A stretch of 64,000 nucleotides of DNA from JAUYMM01 sp049301455 (GTDB lineage: Bacteria > Patescibacteriota > Microgenomatia > UBA8517): positions 44,338-108,337 of the forward strand of contig JBAQKY010000029.1 in NCBI GenBank assembly GCA_049301455.1. The letters run 5' to 3'. The translations under genes were made by a program, and so were the position numbers. This document shows positions 8,210 to 15,656 of the stretch, piece after piece. The notes below the pieces were generated by a model. That model was not told where the DNA came from. It saw nothing but the letters and a program-made list of their open reading frames with translations, and did not search any database. How positions within the stretch are numbered: position 1 is the stretch's first letter; the number at the start of each line of letters is the position of its first letter.

Positions 8210-9169
8210 TTAAATCCAAAACATTAGGCTTTTGTGACCCATAATCTCGACATATAAAAATAAAATATAAATACTGAGTAAAAATAAACCTTCAATTCTT
8301 GAGACAGTATTCTTTGACCTAGCAAACAGATAAAAAATAAATAGACCTACTACTAAAAACAATAGACTAGTAACATAACTATTGCTTAAAATTATGGGTT
8401 TCTTATAAGCAAGTGATAATATTCCAATTAAGAATGTGTTGAATGCTGCTGATCCAACATAGTCTCCAAAAGCAACCTGATTGTTTTTCATAAACGCTGC
8501 ACGAATAACCAACGATAATTCTGGTACGTTTGTGCCAATTGATATGACAAGTAAGCTAATTAAGAATGGAGAAACATTTAAAATTTCAGCAAAATAATTA
8601 GTTTGTTCTACTACAAAACGACTTGCAATGAAAATTACGACAATTCCAAATATTATTCTTAAAATTTCTTTACCAAACTTTACACTTTTATCAGTTTCAA
8701 AATTAGCTAGATTGTCAAACAGTCCTTTCTTGGCTTGAATACTAATAATTAGAAAGATGAATAGTGAAACACAGACAATACTATCAAACTTTCCGATTGT
8801 ACCATCAAGTGTGAGCATGACTGGTAAGGCTACGACAACAAGAGATGCAGGTAGATTAAATCCTTGAAACTCTGGACTTATTCTTATACTTTTACCAACT
8901 ATTGCCAAGAGTGGAACAATTAACATAAATAAAACGATTGAAGCTCCAATTAAATTTCCGACATATATTTCTGGTTCATTTTCAATAATAGAATTGACTC
9001 CAACTGAAAGCTCGCTGATAGATGTAAAAAAACCAAGTAATATGAATGAAACAACAAATGATGATACTTTGAGTGTTCTTGATATTCTTTGAACTGATTT
9101 AATTGCAATACCTGACCCAATCCAAATGCCTATGAATGAAAATAAATATATGAGCAGGTGGTTAATCAT
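8210..9169 (-). CDS. Sodium/calcium exchanger family (CaCA) protein
   Basis: This 319-residue integral membrane protein has about ten helices and the two inverted alpha-repeats that define the Ca2+:cation antiporter superfamily. Repeat 1 is GFFTSISELSVGVNS with VGNLIGASIV; repeat 2 is SIGTNVPELSLVI with GDYVGSAAFN. The Thr/Ser-x-x-Glu residues are the cation ligands. Repeat 1 reads FTSISEL rather than the usual GTSLPEL, a small deviation. TATTAT ends 6 nt before the ATG. It is convergent with the antiporter gene, 11 nt apart. Confidence 0.88.
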   Translation of the reverse strand: MINHLLIYLFSFIGIWIGSGIAIKSVQRISRTLKVSSFVVSFILLGFFTSISELSVGVNSIIENEPEIYVGNLIGASIVLFMLIVPLLAIVGKSIRISPEFQGFNLPASLVVVALPVMLTLDGTIGKFDSIVCVSLFIFLIISIQAKKGLFDNLANFETDKSVKFGKEILRIIFGIVVIFIASRFVVEQTNYFAEILNVSPFLISLLVISIGTNVPELSLVIRAAFMKNNQVAFGDYVGSAAFNTFLIGILSLAYKKPIILSNSYVTSLLFLVVGLFIFYLFARSKNTVSRIEGLFLLSIYILFLYVEIMGHKSLMFWI

Positions 9170-9328
9170 ATATCTATAATATCAGGAAAATGATTAGCAT
9201 GAAGACAAATAATTTAGTTGAGGTTGCCTGATGATTTATCAACAGTAAACTGGACTGAAATTATCAAATACCCTAGGTTAGTTTGTCAAAAAAGTGAAGT
9301 GTATATTAATGCTGTCTCATCATAGATT
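9170..9328. other. Intergenic spacer between KAP NTPase and CaCA gene
   Basis: Apart from the TATTAT box of the exchanger gene at 9176-9181 (minus strand), I see no ORF, hairpin terminator or repeat here. The KAP gene ends at 9329 reading toward this spacer. Confidence 0.5.
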
Positions 9329-12300
9329 TTATTTACGTATTAATTGCTTCAACTCTCTCTTGTAGGTCGTAAGATCTTTACCTCTTAATTTATTATTCTT
9401 TATTGTATCGAGTAACTTTTCTGAAATGTATTGTTGATTTTCTAAATTTGTCCATTGATTTAACTTATTTTTAAATTCTAAATAATAATCCTTAAATTTG
9501 TTCCAAGGTAATTTCGCTTCTTCTATGATCGAAATCGTCATGTCAATCGTTTGTCTCTCATCCTGTCTATTTAGAGTTTCAAACAACTGCTTAACATAGG
9601 CAATTAATCTTTCGTCAGACAAGCTGTCCTTGATTAAAAGGACTGACCTCAAGGAATTTTCGTAATTTGCATTCAACCGCCTTTGAGGCTCGCTTAACCA
9701 ATTGACTATTTTTCTACCAACTTCTTGTTTTTGTTCCTCACCTAGATAATCTGATTGAGACAAAACTTCATAACCAACAATTTGGATGTCGGGTTGGTCT
9801 GAGCAAATCATTCCGAGTATTTGTTCCGCTAAAGTATTCTTTAGGTCTACTGGATCATTCTTTTGCATCGACGTGGAGAGCCATGCATAATATTGCCTTC
9901 TTGCTCCTGGTGCAAACTGCACAATCCTGTTAATTAAACTTCGAATAACTCTCAGGCGATCGGGTAGTTTTTTGCCTTTGAAAAAAGCAATGCCCGCATC
10001 AGACGATTTATTGATTAAATTTTCAATGACTATTATCTTTTTATCATCCGACATGAGCTCGTATGCCGATTCAATATCTTGAGGGCCTCTAGTGATTGAT
10101 CTTTCAAGAAAATGTTCCAAAAAGGTGTTAATAAAAATATCAGCAACTTTAGCTTCAACTGATCTAGTAATAGAGCTTTCAAGTGCTTCAGGTTTTGAAT
10201 TAGCAACAAAAACTCCTATCACTCTCTTGATCATGCTTAAACTATTTTCTGTAGCAAATTTGTGAGTATGGAGCAATATCGGCAAGAAATATTCTCTTTC
10301 TTCATAGTTGCCAGAAGATTCACAAGATGTCACCATCTCAGATGCAAGTGCATTAATAGATGTTTCATCTGAGTTTTCTAAAAGATATCCAAAGTTTATT
10401 AGAACATCTGTGATACCTAAAATAAGTTCCTTTCTTTGTGCTAAGTCAGGCGTTTGTTGGCTATGCTGATCTTTGATCATCTTCGTAACTATGTTTAATA
10501 GGACAACTGATAAATTATTTGTTTTTATAAATTCAGAATAATGTTTGATAGTGCCTAAATATTCTCGAAAGTTTGTATAATTTGCTCCATTGATAAATTT
10601 TGTTAGTGTTTCAGGGGATATAAACTTATCTTGAGTAATATTTGAATCAAATACAGAAATTACCGAAGGGTACAAAGAGTAAGATTGTTCGATTATTGAT
10701 CTAACATCCGCTATAAAATTTTCGTCTAATCGTTTCAATTTCGTCAGATTTGTAAGAATTTCAATTGCTGTTTTGTGGTCTCTTTCTTTTGTCAAATTTT
10801 CATCATACAATGCAGATATATATCTTCCTATCAAAGCTTTTCTGTAATCCAGAGTTATATTTGCATCTGATATAAAAAGTTCAAAAATACGATTTGTATC
10901 TAATGTTTTATACTCTTGCCAAATGTCTCTTTCTACAACTTCAGTGGTTCTATCTAAAAAGACTTTGTTATCAAGTTTAAAATCTATCGAGTCTGAAACA
11001 GATATAAAAGTTTTAACAACATTAGTTAGCCACTGAGGTTGATATCTATATTCCTGATATAAATCGATAATAAATCTAAAGATCTCACCAGACTTTTTCT
11101 TGTTAATTGTTATCAACTGCTTAGATTCTTCAATGTTGTTGTCAATTAATGCTTTTGTTAATTGATTGGAACTCTTTAACTTCTTGGCACTATTAGCAAT
11201 TTTAAAAAATATAAAAGGCTTCGCGTTATTTGCTTTAATAGTGCTCGTTTGCAGCATGAACATCTTAAACTCTTCTGTTGATGTTTTAACCTCAATATTT
11301 TCCGGATCAAAAATTTTATTATCTCGAAGATTAATATACTCATCTGGAAACTTTTGCTTGAGGATCTGGATTTTTGCTAAGTATGCAAGGTTTTTACTAA
11401 CCTCTGACCAGACATCGCCATCTGAGTAGTATGCAATTAAAATTGTCGCAGCAAAATTGTTTAGGAATTGTTTCACAGCTCTTGGTGATGATTTAAATCC
11501 GTAAGTAACAACTCTTAGCAAATTTTCTTCCTGACCTTTCAATATCTCAGTACCGTTATCTAAATCTTTTATGAGTTGTGTTGAATACTCATCTAAATCT
11601 GTAGAAATAAAATCGGGCGTTGTAACAACAATGCCAAAGATTTTTCTTAAATATTCAGTGGCGTCAAACTTTCCAGTATTGTCACTATAGTATTTTTTAA
11701 TCTGCGTCTCTATAGAAGATGAATCGCAGGGTATTATGAAGACAACTTTGTTATCTAGTTTTACATCCAAAAAAGTTCTGACTGAAGACAATATGTTTAT
11801 TGCAGAATCTCCTTGGACTCTGTCAATATTGTCGAACACAACCACAAGATCACCCTTAATTCGTCTAATAATATCTTTGAATTTCTTTTCAAATTGTTCA
11901 GGCGAATTTAAGTAATCTCTTTTCTTTATCAAAGTCTGCGTTTTTGTTTCATCTGCCAGATCCTTGACCAGTTTTTCAGTCAATTTTTCTACAAATGTTT
12001 TAGTAACCCATCCAACTATCATTGCTAATGCGGTTGACTCAGAAATATATCCAATTAGTGACTGAGCAGAATGGATTAGTGAGTTTGTTTCGCCTAACTT
12101 GAGTTGAAGTAATAGCTGAGAAACTCCAAAAAATAGAAGCCCAAAAAGCAATAGATTGCTAATTATAACCTCCCAAATTCTTTTTATAATATTCACAAAC
12201 CATGAGAATCTATTTTTAGATAAAACGTCACCCCTTTTTTTAATTTGCTCTCTTGTTTCAGTAGAAGCATTTAACACGTCGTCCAATTCATCTTCGCTTA

Positions 12301-12634
12301 TCGCTTGTCCTTCCTTCCATAATTCTTTATCTTCGATAAAGTTCCTTAGGGTTGTAAGAAAAGTTCTTCTTAAAGGATCGCCTTTATATTTCCATGTATC
12401 AAAAATAAAGACTGGATATTTAGACTTATAATCTTCAGCAAGGTTCTCGACTATCGTACTTTTACCTGAACCCCAAGGACCGAACAAACCAATAGTAAAA
12501 AATCCTAGACCATTTTGAATTATTTCATGGAGTGTTGGAGCAATATATTTGTGATAAAAATCATAATAAGTTTTGTCGTTTTTTAGGATAGGAGTATCTT
12601 TTAAAAACCCTATGTTCAGTTTCTTTTTTACCAT
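9329..12634 (-). CDS. Giant KAP-family P-loop NTPase with membrane insert
   Basis: The protein has 1101 residues. Walker A is GPWGSGKST at 52-60 and Walker B is LVVVFDNIDR at 263-272. Between them two hydrophobic helices (about 154-178 and 193-214) interrupt the NTPase, the hallmark of KAP NTPases. The conserved DTWKYKGDPLRR after Walker A and FIIPCD after Walker B also fit. Residues about 450-1101 are alpha-helical, solenoid-like sequence I do not recognise. KAP proteins are membrane-associated, and some bacterial ones sit in defence or mobile loci. No effector partner is adjacent. Unlike most genes here, its TATAAT (12662-12667) lies 27 nt upstream, leaving a leader, which hints at a different origin. 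Confidence 0.85.
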   Translation of the reverse strand: MVKKKLNIGFLKDTPILKNDKTYYDFYHKYIAPTLHEIIQNGLGFFTIGLFGPWGSGKSTIVENLAEDYKSKYPVFIFDTWKYKGDPLRRTFLTTLRNFIEDKELWKEGQAISEDELDDVLNASTETREQIKKRGDVLSKNRFSWFVNIIKRIWEVIISNLLLFGLLFFGVSQLLLQLKLGETNSLIHSAQSLIGYISESTALAMIVGWVTKTFVEKLTEKLVKDLADETKTQTLIKKRDYLNSPEQFEKKFKDIIRRIKGDLVVVFDNIDRVQGDSAINILSSVRTFLDVKLDNKVVFIIPCDSSSIETQIKKYYSDNTGKFDATEYLRKIFGIVVTTPDFISTDLDEYSTQLIKDLDNGTEILKGQEENLLRVVTYGFKSSPRAVKQFLNNFAATILIAYYSDGDVWSEVSKNLAYLAKIQILKQKFPDEYINLRDNKIFDPENIEVKTSTEEFKMFMLQTSTIKANNAKPFIFFKIANSAKKLKSSNQLTKALIDNNIEESKQLITINKKKSGEIFRFIIDLYQEYRYQPQWLTNVVKTFISVSDSIDFKLDNKVFLDRTTEVVERDIWQEYKTLDTNRIFELFISDANITLDYRKALIGRYISALYDENLTKERDHKTAIEILTNLTKLKRLDENFIADVRSIIEQSYSLYPSVISVFDSNITQDKFISPETLTKFINGANYTNFREYLGTIKHYSEFIKTNNLSVVLLNIVTKMIKDQHSQQTPDLAQRKELILGITDVLINFGYLLENSDETSINALASEMVTSCESSGNYEEREYFLPILLHTHKFATENSLSMIKRVIGVFVANSKPEALESSITRSVEAKVADIFINTFLEHFLERSITRGPQDIESAYELMSDDKKIIVIENLINKSSDAGIAFFKGKKLPDRLRVIRSLINRIVQFAPGARRQYYAWLSTSMQKNDPVDLKNTLAEQILGMICSDQPDIQIVGYEVLSQSDYLGEEQKQEVGRKIVNWLSEPQRRLNANYENSLRSVLLIKDSLSDERLIAYVKQLFETLNRQDERQTIDMTISIIEEAKLPWNKFKDYYLEFKNKLNQWTNLENQQYISEKLLDTIKNNKLRGKDLTTYKRELKQLIRK

Positions 12635-12860
12635 GCCGCTTCAATTCTTTAGTTTGAGCGTATTATAGTCTAAGTGCTTCAAAAGTTCCAAGTATAAGAT
12701 AATTTTTATCTAAAAGGCCGAGAAATCTACAAAAGGAGATGTAGATGGTGATAATGGGTATTTGTTACAATTCCTATTTTTAATCTTTATTTAAAAAGTG
12801 TAAAGGTCGAATACAAGGCGTATAACGACTTTAAGTTAAAGGTGTAAAAATGGTAATGGG
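12635..12860. other. Intergenic region between KAP gene and tRNA-Gln
   Basis: Read on the minus strand, this holds a likely KAP promoter: TTGGAA (12691-12686), an 18-nt spacer, then TATAAT (12667-12662). A 6-bp inverted repeat ATCTAC/GTAGAT spans 12725-12746. I see no ORF, no copy of the tRNA 3' end and no integrase. Confidence 0.5.
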
Positions 12861-12931
12861 CTGGGGGACAGGGATTTGAACCCCAATAGGCAGATCCAGA
12901 ATCTGCAGTCCTACCATTAGACGATCCCCCA
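12861..12931 (-). tRNA. tRNA-Gln (anticodon CTG)
   Basis: Read on the minus strand, the acceptor arms TGGGGGA and TCCCCCA pair with discriminator G. The anticodon stem GCAGA/TCTGC closes the loop TTCTGGA, giving anticodon CTG. The T loop is TTCAAAT on a stem with two G-U pairs. The 3' end is followed by CCC, so CCA is not encoded and must be added by an enzyme. With C at position 34 it should read only CAG, so a second Gln tRNA is expected elsewhere. Confidence 0.92.
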
Positions 12932-13023
12932 ATATATCTATGGTATTTTACTACACTTTAGATTTTTATGTGACTAAATGCATACAATGGTATGGCATGT
13001 GTATGTGATATTATTTATATAAG

Positions 13024-14166
13024 TTGAAAAGATTATTTTGGATATTATTCATTGTAGGTTTAATTGCTGGTATTTACTTTGTTGTTAAAAATTATTTTCC
13101 TTCTGTTGTTTCAAATTTTATTCCAGTTAATAAAGAGGTTAAACAATTTTTTCCATTAGATAACGAAACCCCTTCACCTTTTAAAATACCATCTGATTAT
13201 AAAATGGATGTCTATGCAGATTTGAAAAATGATCTACCTCGTGTAATTGAGTTTGACGATAGTGGCAATATGATTGTTTCATTAACTTCTAAAGGTAAAA
13301 TTGCAGTTTTAACTGATCGCGATTTGGATCTAAGATCTGAGAGTAAAACAGATATTTTAGTTGGACTTAACAAACCTCATGGAATAGCGTTAAACGGTAA
13401 CTACTTATATGTTGCAGAAAGTGGAGGAGTGTTTAGGTATTTATATAATTCGAGAGACTTAACAGTTGGTGAGAAGGAATTATTATTTACATTACCGGAA
13501 GATGGTAGACATTTTACTAGGACTATTCGTATCCATGACAATAAACTTTATACTTCGGTGGGTTCATCCTGTGATGTGTGTGTTGAAGAAAATAATTTTA
13601 GATCTTCGATCTTAGTTTCAGAACTAGATGGTAGCAGTTTAAGAGTATTCGCAAAAGGGCTTCGAAACACTGTATTTTTTGATTTTGATAGTCAAGGAAA
13701 AATGTGGGGTGCCGATATGGGGAGAGATATGTTGGGCGATAATTTACCTCCTGATGAAATAAATATTATTGAAGACGGAAAAGATTATGGTTGGCCATAT
13801 TGTTATGGTAGTCAGATTAAAGATACTAAATTTAATTCAGATAAAAGTATCACTTGTGAGGCAACAGAACCACCAATTTATGAATTACCTGCACATTCTG
13901 CGCCATTGGGATTCATGTTTGATGGCTTTGGCAGTTTGTTTGTTGCACTTCATGGTTCTTGGAATTCAAAAGTACCTGTGGGATATAAAGTCGTTAAGTT
14001 ATCAACCTTTGCAGGTGGTGTTTCAGGCAGTCAAGATTTTATTAGTGGTTTTATCCAAGGTAAAGATAAAATACTGGGTAGGCCAGCAGGATTGACTCAG
14101 GACAAAAAAGGAAATATCTATGTTTCAGATGATAAAACAGGTTTAATATACGTTCTAGTAAAATAA
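13024..14166 (+). CDS. Membrane-anchored glucose/sorbosone dehydrogenase-like beta-propeller
   Basis: The protein has 380 residues. An N-terminal helix (about 3-21) anchors an extracytoplasmic six-bladed propeller of the GSDH/YliI family. Recognisable blocks are GLNKPHGIAL, RTIRIHDNKLYTSVGSSCDVC, GLRNTVFFDFD, DGKDYGWPYCYG, PAHSAPLGFMFDG and GRPAGLTQDKKGNIYVSD. Soluble members use PQQ to oxidise sugars; I see no PQQ synthesis here, so activity and cofactor are unproven. The start is a TTG, with a TATTAT box 9 nt upstream; no in-frame ATG precedes the helix. It is convergent with the pilin-like gene. Confidence 0.82.
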   Translation: MKRLFWILFIVGLIAGIYFVVKNYFPSVVSNFIPVNKEVKQFFPLDNETPSPFKIPSDYKMDVYADLKNDLPRVIEFDDSGNMIVSLTSKGKIAVLTDRDLDLRSESKTDILVGLNKPHGIALNGNYLYVAESGGVFRYLYNSRDLTVGEKELLFTLPEDGRHFTRTIRIHDNKLYTSVGSSCDVCVEENNFRSSILVSELDGSSLRVFAKGLRNTVFFDFDSQGKMWGADMGRDMLGDNLPPDEINIIEDGKDYGWPYCYGSQIKDTKFNSDKSITCEATEPPIYELPAHSAPLGFMFDGFGSLFVALHGSWNSKVPVGYKVVKLSTFAGGVSGSQDFISGFIQGKDKILGRPAGLTQDKKGNIYVSDDKTGLIYVLVK

Positions 14167-14169
14167 GAT

Positions 14170-14835
14170 CTAGTTCACCTTTCCTCTCGCGTCATGACAT
14201 CTTTGTTTTGGGTCACTGCAAGTGTTTTGACATGTTTCGTCGTTTACGTATACATTTGGGCAGTCTGAAATTTCAGGGTCAACATAGACTTCACATGTAC
14301 CGTTTGGCGCACATACATATTGTGATATGGACTCCTGTGGTGCAGGGGTTGCTGATTGCAGACAGAATGGATTAAGTTTCTCATTTGGAGATGCTACTCC
14401 GTAGTTAAATTGGCAATCTGGGCCACAACCGTTTCTACACTCAATTTTATCAATTATTCTGTCTGCTAAATATTCAAGATTCGCATAAAGCTGGTATGAC
14501 TTGGGACAATTGCTTGTTTCTGGTACATAAGTGTATGAGAGGCTGTTTGTAGGATCACATGGTATTTTATCAATAAGCACTGTACTACCCTCTAAAAAAC
14601 TATTTCCACAAGCTGGAATTGCAGTCGGGTAGCAGTTTTTATCTTGGTAGTATTCCTCAATCGATTTTTTAATTCTATCAACGTGTGATTTTCTGACAGC
14701 ATCTCTGGCTTTTGCAAGCTGTGTCGGACCATTAACAGCTGAAAAGATGGTGATAACACCAATTATGGATAACACAACAAGAATCTCGACTAATGTAAAG
14801 GCTGCTATTTTAGATTTGATTTTATTGATTATCAC
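14170..14835 (-). CDS. Type IV pilin-like prepilin, cysteine-rich
   Basis: This 221-residue protein has a prepilin leader and class III signal: KIKSKIAAFTLVEILVVLS, cleaved by prepilin peptidase between Ala and Phe, with the conserved Glu at position +5. Ala at -1 instead of Gly is unusual but tolerated. The globular part is pseudopilin-like (DAVRKSHVDRIKKSIEEYYQDKNCYPT) and is followed by a Cys-rich tail with many paired cysteines (CAPNGTCEVY, CQNTC), suggesting a disulfide-stabilised extracellular domain. No pilus assembly genes are in the window. Its ATG overlaps the dgkA stop by 4 nt. Confidence 0.85.
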   Translation of the reverse strand: MIINKIKSKIAAFTLVEILVVLSIIGVITIFSAVNGPTQLAKARDAVRKSHVDRIKKSIEEYYQDKNCYPTAIPACGNSFLEGSTVLIDKIPCDPTNSLSYTYVPETSNCPKSYQLYANLEYLADRIIDKIECRNGCGPDCQFNYGVASPNEKLNPFCLQSATPAPQESISQYVCAPNGTCEVYVDPEISDCPNVYVNDETCQNTCSDPKQRCHDARGKVN

Positions 14836-15176
14836 AGTTTGCTAGCAAATAGGAGTATTCCGATTATTACTGCTGAAAATGTAGAAAGTAGAACTGCTGC
14901 TGCAGAGATATCCTTAATCTGTCTTGCAGGTTCAGATATTTTTGTTGAATTTAAGTCAACCAACTTTTCTGCTATGGTGTTTATCAGTTCTAAAATTATG
15001 ACTGAGAAAATTGTAATAACTAAAATTGCAAATTCAACCTCATTAAATTCGAAGAAATAGGCAAAGATCAAAGCAATAACACCAAATAATAAATGGACAC
15101 TTAAATTTGGTTCAGATTTTATTGCATCCTTCATTCCTTGGATTGCATATTTAAAACTTTGGTGCGTAGAATTCAT
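14832..15176 (-). CDS. dgkA: Diacylglycerol/undecaprenol kinase
   Basis: A 114-residue, three-helix membrane kinase. Family motifs are FKYAIQGMKDAIKSEPNLSVH at the N-terminus, ILELINTIAEKLVD with the catalytic Glu and Asn, and RQIKDISAAAVLL with the conserved Lys-Asp. Gram-positive-type DgkA enzymes phosphorylate undecaprenol. It diverges from a PAP2 phosphatase gene with a shared promoter region, which fits joint control of the undecaprenyl-phosphate pool. The minus-strand TATACT ends 9 nt before the ATG. Confidence 0.9.
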   Translation of the reverse strand: MNSTHQSFKYAIQGMKDAIKSEPNLSVHLLFGVIALIFAYFFEFNEVEFAILVITIFSVIILELINTIAEKLVDLNSTKISEPARQIKDISAAAVLLSTFSAVIIGILLFASKL

Positions 15177-15185
15177 GTCATTTCT

Positions 15186-15193
15186 AGTATATC
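15186..15193. promoter_or_regulatory. Shared divergent -10 region between dgkA and PAP2
   Basis: AGTATATC gives TATACT on the minus strand (15191-15186, toward the ATG at 15176, gap 9) and TATATC on the plus strand (15188-15193, toward the ATG at 15204, gap 10); an overlapping TATCAT has a gap of 8. The two starts lie 13.5 and 14.5 nt from the centre. It resembles the symmetric site at 624-631 but is less perfect. Confidence 0.5.
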
Positions 15194-15203
15194 ATTAAAT
15201 ACG

Positions 15204-15656
15204 ATGATTACATTCTTGGCAAGTGTTTTAATTTGGTTAATGTTTTTTGGTCTAATAGTTTTATGGGTGATTGATGGAAAAATCAAAAAGGAAACTGTAA
15301 TCCATGCTGTATTCTCTTGTTTGATTGCCTATGCTGTTACTGAGTTAATTAAAACTTTTTTTCCTACACTTCGTCCATTCCAATTTGATGGTGCATTACC
15401 ATTAACCTTAACTGTTCCAACTGATGGTGCTTTTCCATCAAGCCATTCAGCTGTTGGTTTTGCCTTAGCTGTCACAATTTTAAAACATGATAGGAAAGTT
15501 GGTATCCTTTATTTAATCATGGCAGGTTTGGTTGGAATTGCTCGTATTGTGGCTCATGTTCATTATCCAATCGATATTATGGCTGGGGCTTTAATAGGTA
15601 CAATAATTTCAGCATTGACATCTAGCAAACACTTTGTTAGACTGCTAAATCGATGA
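15204..15656 (+). CDS. PAP2-family phosphatase (undecaprenyl-pyrophosphatase-like)
   Basis: About 150 residues with five helices and the three PAP2 active-site motifs: KTFFPTLRPF (Lys and Arg-Pro), PSSHSA with the catalytic His, and RIVAHVHYPIDIMAG (Arg, His, Asp). It probably dephosphorylates undecaprenyl pyrophosphate or another lipid phosphate outside the membrane. An upstream in-frame start at 15138 lies inside dgkA and is rejected; 15204 follows the divergent -10 region. The last 4 nt overlap lon, so the two are cotranscribed. Confidence 0.88.
   Translation: MITFLASVLIWLMFFGLIVLWVIDGKIKKETVIHAVFSCLIAYAVTELIKTFFPTLRPFQFDGALPLTLTVPTDGAFPSSHSAVGFALAVTILKHDRKVGILYLIMAGLVGIARIVAHVHYPIDIMAGALIGTIISALTSSKHFVRLLNR

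Noticed and set aside
12725..12746. Hairpin ATCTAC/GTAGAT with AGGAGATG before the tRNA
   Set aside because: Only six AT-rich pairs with a 10-nt loop; the ATG is followed at once by a stop. Probably chance.
12861..12931. tRNA-Gln as an attachment site for a mobile element carrying the KAP gene
   Set aside because: No copy of the tRNA 3' end, no integrase and no boundary repeat found on the KAP side.
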